Origin: Labrenzia sp. PHM005
GTDB lineage: Bacteria > Pseudomonadota > Alphaproteobacteria > Rhizobiales > Stappiaceae
Length of the DNA: 64,000 nt
NCBI RefSeq assembly: GCF_006517275.1
Contig: NZ_CP041191.1
Span: 4,831,001 to 4,895,000 of the forward strand
Reading direction: 5' to 3'
Shown: positions 50,624 through 59,791 of the stretch, one piece after another
How positions within the stretch are numbered: the first letter of the stretch is position 1
How the letters are laid out: each line of letters starts with the position of its first letter
The notes under the pieces: generated by a model
The model's input: only the letters and a program-made list of their open reading frames with translations
Told to the model about the DNA's origin: nothing
Database searches by the model: none
Translations under genes and position numbers: made by a program

Positions 50624-51534
50624 AAATACGGTGTTTTGCTGGCTTCAGCCTTCAACCACGCCAAGAACTGCGCCTTGCCGCCGTCATCGTCCAAAGCATG
50701 GTGGACGTTTACATAGTAGCCGCTCTCCAAATGAACCGGCATCCGACAAGCCGGTGTCAGCTGCCCCGCCGCAATGTGATCTGCAACAACGGAGCGCCAG
50801 CCAAGCATGATGCCATCGCCGGTCAATGCAGACTGAACCGCCTGGACATAATTGCCAAAGCGCAGATCACAGGCTTCCCTTGATCTGCGGCGGCCCAAAG
50901 CCTTGAAGTAACTTTCCCAGCCGAGCCATTCCGGGTCCTGAACCGCCACATGGATAAGGCGGCGGGATGACAGGTCTTCCAGATTGTTTGCCAACCCGTG
51001 CCGCTCCAAATAATCAGGAGAACATATGGGCACAATCGTTTCTTTGAGCAGAAGCTCCCAGGGCCCATCCGGCCATTTGCCGTCGCCATAACGAAGCGCA
51101 ATATCCGAGCCGTCATGCAATCCGGCTGCGCCCTGATAGGCCGCCATTACATGCACTGAAATCTCCGGATGAGCGGCGCTAAAGTAGTTCAGCCGAGGCA
51201 TCAGCCAATAAGTGGCACAGCCAAGATTGCAGGAGACGGTAACCACATTGTCCTGACCATTGCCCGCTTTCCGCATATCTTCGACTGTTGAAGCCAGCCG
51301 CCCGAGGGTTTCAATGATGGTCCGGTGAAACTCATGACCAGCGTCCGTCAACCCCATCGGCCGGGTCGAACGGTCCAGGAGCGATGTGCCGACAAAATCT
51401 TCCAGCTGCCGGATCATCTGACTGACAGCGGATTGCGAGATCGCCATCTCCTTGGCCGCGCGGGTCATGGAGTGATGACGGACAACCGCATCAAACAGCT
51501 TCAGGCTTTGCAGGGACGGGATCTGATTCCACAT
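50620..51534 (-). CDS. LysR family transcriptional regulator (GcvA-like)
   Basis: Predicted 304-residue regulator. Seen: N-terminal HTH (about 8-65) SLKLFDAVVRHHSMTRAAKEMAISQSAVSQMIRQLEDFVGTSLLDR, the LysR signature, and an effector domain (about 95-300) with a GcvA/TrpI-like pattern GLHDGSDIALRYGDGKWPD. It is divergent from the acyl-CoA ligase at 51642 with 107 bases between them, so it likely regulates that gene. Effector unknown. Confidence 0.92.
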   Translation of the reverse strand: MWNQIPSLQSLKLFDAVVRHHSMTRAAKEMAISQSAVSQMIRQLEDFVGTSLLDRSTRPMGLTDAGHEFHRTIIETLGRLASTVEDMRKAGNGQDNVVTVSCNLGCATYWLMPRLNYFSAAHPEISVHVMAAYQGAAGLHDGSDIALRYGDGKWPDGPWELLLKETIVPICSPDYLERHGLANNLEDLSSRRLIHVAVQDPEWLGWESYFKALGRRRSREACDLRFGNYVQAVQSALTGDGIMLGWRSVVADHIAAGQLTPACRMPVHLESGYYVNVHHALDDDGGKAQFLAWLKAEASKTPYF

Positions 51535-51641
51535 ACCATTAGCTATAACTTATTTTATGATGAAAATTCACTCTCTTTTTCGCTGACCGAAGCGACAGTA
51601 TCAAACCGCCAGCATGACATCATTAGCTGGAGGAGAAGGTG

Positions 51642-53177
51642 ATGCAAAAGGTGACTTTGGGAGACATGCTGCACGAGTGCGCAAAACAGTATGCAGACAG
51701 GCCCTTTGTCACCAACGCGGAAACCGGCGAGACTTTCTCCTATACAGATGTGGAAACGCTGACCAACCGGCTCGCCCACGGCATGAAGGAGAATCTCCCG
51801 GCCAATCTTTCGCATGCGGCCATTGTGTTAGAAAACTGCGTTGAATATCTGGCGCTCACCTATGCGCTGAAGAAGATCAACACGGTGGAAGTTTCGATCA
51901 ACCGCGCGATGCGCGGGGCAGCCCTGGCCCGGATGATTGATCAAACCAAAACACCGGTCCTCTTCACCTCCGAAATTCATCTGGGCGCCCTGTTCGAAAT
52001 CCGGTCCGAACTTACAGACCTGCACACCTTGGTGCTTCTGAGCGGGGCTGCAAAGGCAAGGGCATTGTTCCCAGACCTTAATGTGATTGCTTTTGAGACC
52101 CTTTTGTCGGATCGCACCGACCATATTGTCTCTCCGGCTAAAGACACCGATACAGCGACCATCTTGTTTACCTCCGGCACCACTGGGGTCTCCAAGGGCT
52201 GCTTGTTATCGCACCGCTACGCAATTCGCACAGCCGAGAACATGATCGGCCCCTTCCGGGTCACCAGCGAAGACTGCATCTACTCCCCCTACCCGCTGTC
52301 GCATATCGGCGCCGCCTACTACGATATACTGCCGACCATGATGACGGGCGGCCGTGTCATCCTGCGTGAACGCTTCAGCGTGTCAAACTTCTGGCCGGAA
52401 GTGAAAAAATTTGGCGTTACCTGGTTCATGATGCTCGGCTCGGTGCAACAGCTCTTGTGGGCGCGCCCGCCCTGTGAGGAAGAAAATACCCACAAGGTCA
52501 CTCGTTGCTGGGGAACGCCCGCCCCCGTTCCGAAAGACGACTTCGACGCCCGCTTCAACCTGCACATGATCCCCGGTGGCGGCTACGGCTCCACCGATGC
52601 CGGTTGGGTTGCCGTTCCGCAGTGGGATCACTATGGCGGGATCGTGCTGCCGCATTTCGATGTCGAGATTCATGATGACAATGGTGAAGAACTGCCCGCC
52701 GGCATGGCCGGTCATATGGTCGTACGGCCGAAAGAACCCGGCGTCATGTCCGACGGTTATTTCGGCATGCCGGAGCGCACGCTGGAAAGCCGCCGAAACC
52801 TCTGGTTCCAAACCGGCGACATCTGCCGCATGGATGATGATGGTCTTCTTTATTTCCTGCACCGGGTAAGTGAACGCATCCGGGTGAAGGGGGAGATGGT
52901 GTCTGGATACGAGGTTGAAGAAGGCATTTTAAGCCACGACGCCATCGAGGACTGCGCCGTCATCGCTGTGCCGGGCGAATTTGGCGAAGAAGACATTAAA
53001 GCCTTTGTCACGGTCAAAAACGGCCGGTCTGTCGATGCAGATACGATAAAAAGCCACTGCGCCTGCCGCATGGCCAAATTCATGGTGCCCAAACACATCG
53101 CATTTCTAGACGAGATGCCGCGCACCCCCACAGGCAAACCTGAAAAGGGCAAATTGGCGGCCATTACGAGTTCTTAG
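51642..53177 (+). CDS. AMP-forming acyl-CoA synthetase (CaiC-like)
   Basis: Predicted 511-residue ligase that activates a carboxylate to the acyl-CoA. Seen: FTSGTTGVSKG around residue 177, CWGTPAPVP and GGYGSTDAGW as the A5 region, FQTGDICRMDDDGLLYFLHR, RIRVKGEMVSGYEVE, and the A10 PTGKPEKGKL with the catalytic lysine. The layout fits crotonobetaine/carnitine-CoA ligases and relatives. ATG 51642 lies behind GGAGGAGAAGG. Divergent from LysR; the next gene on the plus strand is separate. Substrate unknown. Confidence 0.88.
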   Translation: MQKVTLGDMLHECAKQYADRPFVTNAETGETFSYTDVETLTNRLAHGMKENLPANLSHAAIVLENCVEYLALTYALKKINTVEVSINRAMRGAALARMIDQTKTPVLFTSEIHLGALFEIRSELTDLHTLVLLSGAAKARALFPDLNVIAFETLLSDRTDHIVSPAKDTDTATILFTSGTTGVSKGCLLSHRYAIRTAENMIGPFRVTSEDCIYSPYPLSHIGAAYYDILPTMMTGGRVILRERFSVSNFWPEVKKFGVTWFMMLGSVQQLLWARPPCEEENTHKVTRCWGTPAPVPKDDFDARFNLHMIPGGGYGSTDAGWVAVPQWDHYGGIVLPHFDVEIHDDNGEELPAGMAGHMVVRPKEPGVMSDGYFGMPERTLESRRNLWFQTGDICRMDDDGLLYFLHRVSERIRVKGEMVSGYEVEEGILSHDAIEDCAVIAVPGEFGEEDIKAFVTVKNGRSVDADTIKSHCACRMAKFMVPKHIAFLDEMPRTPTGKPEKGKLAAITSS

Positions 53178-53254
53178 CCCAGGCGTTACCGACCAAATCA
53201 GGTAATGTTTCAGTGGGGATTTCACACCAATTTCAGTCTGGGATTTGACGAAAG

Positions 53255-54103
53255 CTAACTGCTTCCAGTTGGCTCGTTCCGTGAGATCTGCCGGAAACGC
53301 CGCGGTGAGACACCGCTGTGTCGTTTGAAATCGCGGCTGAAATGATAGGGGTCGCTGTAGCCGCACCGCGCCGCCACACCGACGATCTGGCTGGTTGTCG
53401 CGGTGAGCAAATGCTCAGCCAGCATCATGCGTTCCTGCCGGAGCCAGAAAATCGGAGTGGTGCCGGTTGCAGCCTTGAACCGGCGGAAGAGTTGCGAGGG
53501 ACTCAGTCCGGCAATGTTTGCCATCGCTTCAATTTCCCAATGCCCGTCGATCCTGCGGCGCAGTTGGCGCATGACTTCATTGATCGGATCGTTCCCAACT
53601 GCTGCCCAGGTGGCTGCCCTTTTTCTGAACAAGGCAGCCACCGCCGCAGCCACCTGAGCATTCAAATGCGCGTCACAATCCGGCAGCTGAGCGCGCAGCG
53701 CCGCAATGACAGCCTCGAAGCAATCGCAAAGATTCCCCAAATCCTCAATCACCGGGTTATCCAGCAAGGCTAATTGTTCATGCAGACGATCCAGCCCGGG
53801 GCCCGCCATAGCGAACCACAGGTACGTCCAAGGCGCCCCGCGATCGGCGCCATGACCATATTTCTGGCTGGTATCCAACCACACAAGGCTGTCTGGACCC
53901 GCCTTAAAAACCTGCCCGCCAACTTCAACCCGTCCCGCGCCCGATAACGTGAGGATGAGCACATGTTCATGATAGCTCCGCCGCACCATGCCGTCTTGAT
54001 GGGTGACAATCGTCTGCCCACCCACAGGAACCGTGTACGGCCAGGGAGAGGCCAAAGGATCGGTGGCGTGAAAGAACACTTCGGATCGGTCAAAAACACG
54101 CAT
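53255..54103 (-). CDS. AraC family transcriptional regulator (cupin N-domain)
   Basis: Predicted 282-residue activator. Seen: N-terminal AraC-type cupin (about 1-120) with RSYHEHVLILTLSGAGRVEVGGQVFKAGPDSLVWLD, and a C-terminal HTH pair EIEAMANIAGLSPSQLFRRFKAATGTTPIFWLRQERMMLAEHLL and VGVAARCGYSDPYHFSRDFKRHSGVSPRRFRQ. Start uncertain: ATG 54103, ATG 54121 and ATG 54169 are all possible and none has a clear ribosome site; I chose the first because a 21-bp direct repeat (54118-54153) occupies the others. Divergent from yjjI, which it probably controls. Confidence 0.87.
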   Translation of the reverse strand: MRVFDRSEVFFHATDPLASPWPYTVPVGGQTIVTHQDGMVRRSYHEHVLILTLSGAGRVEVGGQVFKAGPDSLVWLDTSQKYGHGADRGAPWTYLWFAMAGPGLDRLHEQLALLDNPVIEDLGNLCDCFEAVIAALRAQLPDCDAHLNAQVAAAVAALFRKRAATWAAVGNDPINEVMRQLRRRIDGHWEIEAMANIAGLSPSQLFRRFKAATGTTPIFWLRQERMMLAEHLLTATTSQIVGVAARCGYSDPYHFSRDFKRHSGVSPRRFRQISRNEPTGSS

Positions 54104-54117
54104 TGTGCGAGTATTAT

Positions 54118-54153
54118 CCATGTTTTCTGCACAATACACCATTTTTTCTGCAC
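54118..54153. promoter_or_regulatory. Direct-repeat AraC site in the yjjI divergent promoter
   Basis: CCATGTTTTCTGCAC (54118-54132) and CCATTTTTTCTGCAC (54139-54153), 14 of 15 identical, offset by 21 bases, two helical turns. Two direct half-sites with this offset are the usual target of AraC-family dimers. Confidence 0.6.
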
Positions 54154-54220
54154 TTGATGCCGGTATCATCAATTAACGCTTCAAGCGCAGTTGCTTGTCG
54201 CCAATTCAAGGATGGTTCTG

Positions 54221-55756
54221 ATGTCCGTTGAAAACCCCGCCGCCCGCCGGATCGTCAACGACCCGGCCTTAACTGCCTCCCAAAAAGCCCGGTATTTGTC
54301 GTTGGAAGCAGAAAACGCGCTTGCTTATCCGGAGTTGGACAGCCACACACGGGCCGCGCTCGATGACCGGGTTATCTGCGACATGTATGAAGGCCATGCG
54401 CCCTATAAGCCGCGCTATGTCCTGCCGGATTACAACGTGGTGTTGACCAGAGGCAGCGACTGGCTGGAACTGCCAACTCCTCAGAGCCTGGAAGAGGCCA
54501 TTCACACCTTGATGGTTGCCTATCACCATGTGCCATCGGTGACCGGCATGCCGGTCTATATCGGCCAGCTGGATGATCTGCTGCTGCCGTTTTGCGATGG
54601 CGTTTCGGACGAGCGGCTCTATCAGCAAATCAAGCTATTCTGGCGGTATCTGGACCGGGTTCTGCCGGATGCCTTCATGCACGCCAACATCGGGCCGAGC
54701 GACAACAGGGTAGCCCGTGCCATCCTGCGGGTAGATGCGGAACTGAAACAGATCGCACCGAACCTGACGTTCTTTTATGACCCTGAAGTGAGCAGCGACG
54801 ACATCCTCCAAATCGCCGCCGCCAATATTGCCGAATGCTCCAAGCCGCATATCGCCAATCATCCGCTGCATGACGCTGTCTTCGGCGAGCGGGGCTACGG
54901 CATCGTCAGCTGCTATAATGCCCTGCCCGTCTGCGGCGGCGCGTCCACCCTCACCCGGGTTAACCTTGCGAAGGTGGCCGAGCGGTCAGAAGATGTGACC
55001 GATTTTCTGGATAACAAACTGCCGCAGTATGTGGATCTGAATTTCCGGCTGACCGAAGCGCGCATCGATTACCTCTTCAATCAGTCCGGCTTCATGGACA
55101 GTTTTCTGGTGACCGAAGGCTGGCTGGATGAAACCCGCTTTGCTGCCATGTTCGGCATCTTTGCCATGGCCGAGGCCGTCAACACGCTTCAGGACAAGGC
55201 GGGCGCGGCCGGGCGTTATGGCCACGATGCGGGCGCCAACGCGCTCGGCCACAAGATTTCCGCAAGGCTTGCGCAGTTGGTGGCATCCCGGCCGATGAAA
55301 AACGTCTGGCAGGGCCGCGCCATGCTGCATTCCCAGGCAGGTCTTTCCACCGACGAAGGGTTTACACCCGGCGTTCGGATCCCCTATGGCACGGAACCTG
55401 ATCCGGTCAGCCACATTCGCGCGCTCGCCGCGCACCATGAGTTCTATTCGTCCGGGATCAGCGAAATTCTGACGCTAGACGAAACGGTCAAGGCAAATCC
55501 GGCCGCCATTCGCGATCTGTGCAAAGGCGCCTTTGCTTTGGGTTTCCGCGAGTTCACCGCTAATGTCGCGAGCAACGATCTGGTGCGGGTGACCGGCTAT
55601 ATGATCCGCTTGTCGGATGTTGAAAAGTTCAACGCCGAAGCGGGTTCGCGCACCAACACCACAGCCCTTGGCGCGGAAGCAGCAGACGTCACTTCAATCC
55701 TCGACCGCAAACCCCGGGTGGTTGCCCATGAGCTCTTTGCAGGCGCCGGTCAGTAA
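54221..55756 (+). CDS. yjjI: YjjI family glycyl radical enzyme
   Basis: Predicted 511-residue glycyl radical enzyme. Seen: the conserved opening DDRVICDMYEGHAPYKPRYVLPDYN, YHHVPSVTGMPVYIGQLDDLL, SCYNALPVCGG with Cys231/Cys238 as the thiyl candidates, and a C-terminal RVTGY loop (456-460) with the radical glycine at 459. Length and order match YjjI of enterobacteria. ATG 54221 has AAGG 10 bases upstream; 54191 is open but without match. The substrate of YjjI is unknown. Overlaps yjjW by 29 bases. Needs anoxia and the YjjW activase. Confidence 0.92.
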   Translation: MSVENPAARRIVNDPALTASQKARYLSLEAENALAYPELDSHTRAALDDRVICDMYEGHAPYKPRYVLPDYNVVLTRGSDWLELPTPQSLEEAIHTLMVAYHHVPSVTGMPVYIGQLDDLLLPFCDGVSDERLYQQIKLFWRYLDRVLPDAFMHANIGPSDNRVARAILRVDAELKQIAPNLTFFYDPEVSSDDILQIAAANIAECSKPHIANHPLHDAVFGERGYGIVSCYNALPVCGGASTLTRVNLAKVAERSEDVTDFLDNKLPQYVDLNFRLTEARIDYLFNQSGFMDSFLVTEGWLDETRFAAMFGIFAMAEAVNTLQDKAGAAGRYGHDAGANALGHKISARLAQLVASRPMKNVWQGRAMLHSQAGLSTDEGFTPGVRIPYGTEPDPVSHIRALAAHHEFYSSGISEILTLDETVKANPAAIRDLCKGAFALGFREFTANVASNDLVRVTGYMIRLSDVEKFNAEAGSRTNTTALGAEAADVTSILDRKPRVVAHELFAGAGQ

Positions 55757-56588
55757 GATCCTGACCTGGTCCTGTGTCGACGGGCCAGGCAACCGGCTGG
55801 TTCTGTTTCTGCAGGGCTGCAACTACAATTGCATCACCTGCCACAACCCGCACACGATCGGCCAATGCAATGATTGTGGCGATTGCATTCCCGCGTGCCC
55901 CACGTCCGCGCTTTCATTGGTGGATGGCAAGATCCGCTTTGATGCGAACGCCTGCACAAATTGCGACGCCTGCCTGAAGGCTTGTCCCATTGATGCCAAT
56001 CCGATGGTTCAGACCTACACCGTCGAAGACATCCTGGCGTTGCTGCGGGAAAACGCGGATTTCCTGTCCGGCATCACCATTTCCGGCGGTGAAGCGACGC
56101 TGCATCACTCCTTCATCAAGGCCCTGTTTGCCGCCATGGGCGAGGCTGAAGATCTGAAACATCTGACCCGGTTCATCGACAGCAATGGCCACCTGGGCGC
56201 GGATGGCTGGACCGACCTCCTGCCGGTCACCGATGGGGTGATGCTCGACATCAAGGCGTTTGGCGTTCAACTGCATAAGTCTTTAACAAAACGCACCAAC
56301 AGCCGGAGCCTCGCCTCCGCCCGGCAATTGGCAGACGCGGGCAAGCTCTATGAGCTGCGCTATCTGATGATCCCCGGCCGGACGGACACAGATGCTGAGC
56401 TGGACGCCCTCGCTGACTTTGTGCGCTCGCTCCCTCAGCCTATCCGCCTCCGGCTCAACGGTTTTCGCACGCATGGCGTCCGGCCCGAAGCGGCCAAACT
56501 CCCGGCACTTGCCCGCGACAGACTGGAAACTGCCGCCGCTAAACTTAAAACGGCCGGTCTTGGCCCGGTCGCCTTGCCGGCGATTTAA
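55728..56588 (+). CDS. yjjW: Glycyl radical enzyme activase YjjW (radical SAM)
   Basis: Predicted 286-residue activase that uses S-adenosylmethionine and an iron-sulfur cluster to place the radical on YjjI. Seen: N-terminal CNYNCITC (CX3CX2C) radical SAM motif, then two ferredoxin-type clusters CNDCGDCIPACP and CTNCDACLKACP, then the GGE-type motif TISGGEATLHH. Length matches E. coli YjjW. ATG 55728 lies inside yjjI; the longer upstream frame is the yjjI overlap. Co-transcribed with yjjI. Confidence 0.95.
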   Translation: MSSLQAPVSKILTWSCVDGPGNRLVLFLQGCNYNCITCHNPHTIGQCNDCGDCIPACPTSALSLVDGKIRFDANACTNCDACLKACPIDANPMVQTYTVEDILALLRENADFLSGITISGGEATLHHSFIKALFAAMGEAEDLKHLTRFIDSNGHLGADGWTDLLPVTDGVMLDIKAFGVQLHKSLTKRTNSRSLASARQLADAGKLYELRYLMIPGRTDTDAELDALADFVRSLPQPIRLRLNGFRTHGVRPEAAKLPALARDRLETAAAKLKTAGLGPVALPAI

Positions 56589-56737
56589 CAACCTTCTAAA
56601 GACTAGCGGCCTTTGACCGGCAAGACCGTTCCGGTCGTGCCAACCGTCTCCCAAAACCATTCCAGCTTGCCCCACCATCAGAACCCTGCCACTTTTGCGG
56701 ATAGGTTTTATGGATCCGCATATTCGGGAGCTTCGGC

Positions 56738-57520
56738 ATGAACGGCAAACGCACCCTGATCGACATTTCCGTTGCGATTGAAGCTGATATTCCCTCAGAT
56801 CCGCCGATTATGCTGCCGGAGATCGAGTATCTCGATCACCAGGCAACGGTGGAGCAGATGACCGGCTTCTTTCCGGGCCTCACCAAAGATCAGCTTCCAG
56901 GCGGGGAAGGCTGGGCCGTGGAGGTGATGAAACTCTCCACCCACAACGGCACACATCTCGATGCGCCTTATCATCACCATTCAACCATGAACGGCGGCGA
57001 GCGGGCGATCACCATCGACGAAGTGCCGCTGGACTGGTGCTTCAATCCGGGCGTGAAACTGGATTTCCGGCATTTGCCGGACGGCCATGTTGTCAGCGCA
57101 GCGGAGGTCGAGGCCGAACTCGACCGGATCGGTCATGACCTGGCCCCACTCGATATCGTTCTGGTCAACACGTCTGCAGGCAAAAAATACGGCCAGCCAG
57201 ACTATCTGACCTCCGGCTGCGGCATGGGGCGCGAGGCAACGATGTATCTTCTCGATCTCGGTGTTCGGCTCACCGGGACCGACGCCTGGTCCTGGGATGC
57301 GCCATTTTCCCACACCGCCCAGCGCTGGATGGAAACAAAAGATCCGTCGATCATCTGGGAAGGCCACCGTGCCTCTATGGACATCGGCTATTGCCACATC
57401 GAAAAACTCTCCAACCTGGAGGCCCTGCCCCTGTCCGGTTTTCATGTCAGCTGTTTCCCCGTGAAGATCAAAGGGGCGTCGGCGGGCTTCACCAGGGCCG
57501 TGGCGATCCTGGAGGAGTGA
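56738..57520 (+). CDS. Cyclase-family metal-dependent hydrolase (kynurenine formamidase-like)
   Basis: Predicted 260-residue hydrolase of the cyclase family. Seen: ISVAIEADIPSDPP at the start, the metal motif STHNGTHLDAPYHHH (HxGTHxDxPxH) at about 67-80, LVNTSAGKKYGQPDYLTSGCGM, TGTDAWSWDAPF, and HIEKLSNLEALP. These fit the family that includes KynB and isatin hydrolase. The length exceeds KynB by about 50 residues, nearer to isatin hydrolase-like members. ATG 56738 is 150 bases after yjjW. Substrate unknown. Confidence 0.87.
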   Translation: MNGKRTLIDISVAIEADIPSDPPIMLPEIEYLDHQATVEQMTGFFPGLTKDQLPGGEGWAVEVMKLSTHNGTHLDAPYHHHSTMNGGERAITIDEVPLDWCFNPGVKLDFRHLPDGHVVSAAEVEAELDRIGHDLAPLDIVLVNTSAGKKYGQPDYLTSGCGMGREATMYLLDLGVRLTGTDAWSWDAPFSHTAQRWMETKDPSIIWEGHRASMDIGYCHIEKLSNLEALPLSGFHVSCFPVKIKGASAGFTRAVAILEE

Positions 57521-57547
57521 GCCCGCACCGGGCGCCCACTGCAACGG

Positions 57548-58363
57548 TCACGCCTTTGTAGCTTCGAAAACGAGGGCCTGGATCTTGCCTTCCACCTCCC
57601 CGCCCCCGCATTTTTCGGCGATCAAATCTTCGGCTTGGTCGGTAACCGCCTGCAATTGCTCTGCGTTGCGTGTTTCTATTTCATTTCTCAATGGCGTTCC
57701 CTGACAATAGGCGATGGCCGGATGGCGGGCCGACGGGGCCCTGCTGACATCGGCACGAATATCGACTGAGACATCGTTGAAACCGCTTTGCAGCAGTTCG
57801 GCCCGGATTTTTTCCGCATCGTGATTACCGTGTGGTGTCCGGGCAAGAAACAGCGGCGGATCCTCAGTGAAGATCCGCCCGGCAGCTTCTGTGGCAAGCG
57901 CGGCAAACTCATTCTCGCGGATGTGGTCCCACACACTGAATATGAAGGTTCCACCCGGTTTTAGAACCCGGTAGGCCTCGCGGTATCCCGCAACGTGATC
58001 TGGAAAAAACATGACACCAAATTGGCAAATCGCAGCATCAAATGAATTGTCTTCAAACGGCAGTTTGAGCGCGTCGGCCTGCCGCCACTCAATTGGATAC
58101 GCAGCCGGATGGTTGCGTTCGGCGTGGTCCAGCATCGGCTGATTCAAATCTGTGGCGACATACTGGACCGAGTTTGCCAGTTTCGGCGCCAATGCCCTCG
58201 GCACAACCCCGCTACCAGCCGCAATTTCCAGAACCGAAGCCGGGTCCAGATCCACGACCCTGGAAACCAGATCTTCCGCATATGAACTGAAAATCAGCGG
58301 CACCAGATAGGTATCGTAAAACTCGGGGATCGAGCCGGTGAATTCCTTGTCGCTGCTGGTCAT
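57548..58363 (-). CDS. Class I SAM-dependent methyltransferase
   Basis: Predicted 271-residue methyltransferase. Seen: the AdoMet-binding VLEIAAGSGVVPRALAP (motif I) around residue 50, ADALKLPFEDNSFDAAICQFGVMFFPD (motifs II and post-II), and EAYRVLKPGGTFIFSVWD (motif III), the UbiE/COQ5-like pattern. ATG 58363 lies behind GGGAGGGG; a GTG six codons upstream is open. Convergent with the cyclase gene. Substrate unknown. Confidence 0.88.
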   Translation of the reverse strand: MTSSDKEFTGSIPEFYDTYLVPLIFSSYAEDLVSRVVDLDPASVLEIAAGSGVVPRALAPKLANSVQYVATDLNQPMLDHAERNHPAAYPIEWRQADALKLPFEDNSFDAAICQFGVMFFPDHVAGYREAYRVLKPGGTFIFSVWDHIRENEFAALATEAAGRIFTEDPPLFLARTPHGNHDAEKIRAELLQSGFNDVSVDIRADVSRAPSARHPAIAYCQGTPLRNEIETRNAEQLQAVTDQAEDLIAEKCGGGEVEGKIQALVFEATKA

Positions 58364-58503
58364 TGCGCCCCTCCCTGACATCGACGTGCCGCTAAGTCAG
58401 GCAGAACGCTAACACAGCAGCAACTCGGGAGATACAACCATCCCGAACAGGGGTAAGTTAGGCTGGCAACTGCGCGCGCAGAGCACCGGACACCGGAGAC
58501 ACC

Positions 58504-58899
58504 TCAGTCGAGAAACTTCCATGTCTCCGCGCCATCAAAGCTTCGCAAACCGATCGCCTCGATAGTTCCGGGATCCGCCAAACACAAATTCACCGCCATC
58601 CGGCCAATCGCATCTCCGGCAATGCCTTCCCAATGGGTGGTCGCCCCGCATGTTTTACAGGAGTGAAACGCCAGCTGCTTGTCCCCCCAGACATATTTTA
58701 TCGTCGCATCCGGTTTTGCGGTGATCTTTATGTTTTTGGTAGAACCATGCCCCCAGACAGTTCCGAGCGACCGGCAGATCGAACAGTTGCATTTCACCGC
58801 GTGTTTTGGCGGAGAGGTCATTTCATAAGACACCGTGCCGCAGTGGCAGGCCCCTTTGACAGGAAGGGAAATATCAAGACTTGCAGTGTCTTGCGGCAT
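58504..58899 (-). CDS. GFA family (CENP-V/GFA domain) zinc protein
   Basis: Predicted 131-residue protein with a glutathione-dependent formaldehyde-activating (GFA) type beta-tent fold. Seen: GACHCGTVSYEM, KCNCSICRSLGTVW (CxC-xxC) and HSCKTCGATTHW, the zinc ligands of the family. Such proteins are often annotated as GFA but most have no proven activity; carbon-sulfur lyase or thiol chemistry is possible. Standalone. Confidence 0.9.
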   Translation of the reverse strand: MPQDTASLDISLPVKGACHCGTVSYEMTSPPKHAVKCNCSICRSLGTVWGHGSTKNIKITAKPDATIKYVWGDKQLAFHSCKTCGATTHWEGIAGDAIGRMAVNLCLADPGTIEAIGLRSFDGAETWKFLD

Positions 58900-59076
58900 G
58901 GAAAACGCTCTCCTGTGGCGGCAATATTTAAAGGCTTTGCAGTTCCGGTCATACTGTCGTTTGTGAATATATGGCCGAATTCATTTCGAAAACTCAGGCC
59001 TCAAGATCGCATTTTTACCGGGTAAACTTGGCTTCCATCGTGGGTGCTTTTCCAGAACGGAGATCGGACATAGGAC

Positions 59077-59685
59077 CTATTCAAACCAGCTGGCGACAGT
59101 CGCTTGCACCTCTTGAAGTGATCTATCGGCTGCCCGGGCCGGCAGGATAACCGGACCGGAAGGATGGATAATCAAAAGGTGTTCCTTCCAAAGGACCAGA
59201 TCAGGCGCACTCTTCGGCCACTCCCTGCGTGTCTCGAGTTTCACTCCGTCTAGATCCAGACAGGTCCCGAGATTTTGCTTGTCCAGGACAACAGTCTGCT
59301 CTTCCCCGAAAAACCGCTGATAGATGCGTTTTGCCTGCGCAAACGTCCAATATTTGTAGGCCAGCAACCCAATAACGATGCCAGCCCAAAGAATGAAGCC
59401 GCTAAGCATCAGCAGATCCGTGGGATGCAGTCCCGGGGCACTCTCAGCAAGATCTTTTCCAAGCATGAAAATCGCCGCCAGGAACGCGGCCATCACAGAC
59501 ACCCGAATGACAAGTCCGGTCTTGGAAATAAAGGAGAAACCCTGTCGATGTTTGGAGTTCGATTTACTTGCGCGTTTGAGCGTTTTTAACCAGTGCGCAT
59601 TTGCTCGCAAATAGGCCCTGACATCTGATGGACCATAAACAAAGCTTGCTTCAATTCTTTCAGTATCCACGATGAAAACCGCCAT
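59077..59685 (-). CDS. YcxB-like membrane protein
   Basis: Predicted 202-residue inner-membrane protein. Seen: N-terminal cytoplasmic part, two hydrophobic helices (about 63-82 and 90-115), and a C-terminal domain with LVLWKEHLLIIHPSGPVILPARAADRS, the YcxB-like ending. I start at ATG 59685. Function unknown. It is separated from gatB by a strong terminator. Confidence 0.65.
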   Translation of the reverse strand: MAVFIVDTERIEASFVYGPSDVRAYLRANAHWLKTLKRASKSNSKHRQGFSFISKTGLVIRVSVMAAFLAAIFMLGKDLAESAPGLHPTDLLMLSGFILWAGIVIGLLAYKYWTFAQAKRIYQRFFGEEQTVVLDKQNLGTCLDLDGVKLETRREWPKSAPDLVLWKEHLLIIHPSGPVILPARAADRSLQEVQATVASWFE

Positions 59686-59708
59686 TTTTGTAAGAAGGCT
59701 CGATAGGC

Positions 59709-59750
59709 AAAAAAACACCCGCCGTCCCAATTTAGTGGGAAACGGCGGGC
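59709..59750 (-). terminator. Rho-independent terminator of gatB
   Basis: On the minus strand, a stem CCCGCCG / CGGCGGG (59718-59749) is followed by TGTTTTTTT (59709-59717). This is a canonical terminator placed after the gatB stop at 59792. Confidence 0.85.
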
Positions 59751-59791
59751 TTCATTTCAACGGTATATTCGAACTTAGCCAGCGGCCTGGC

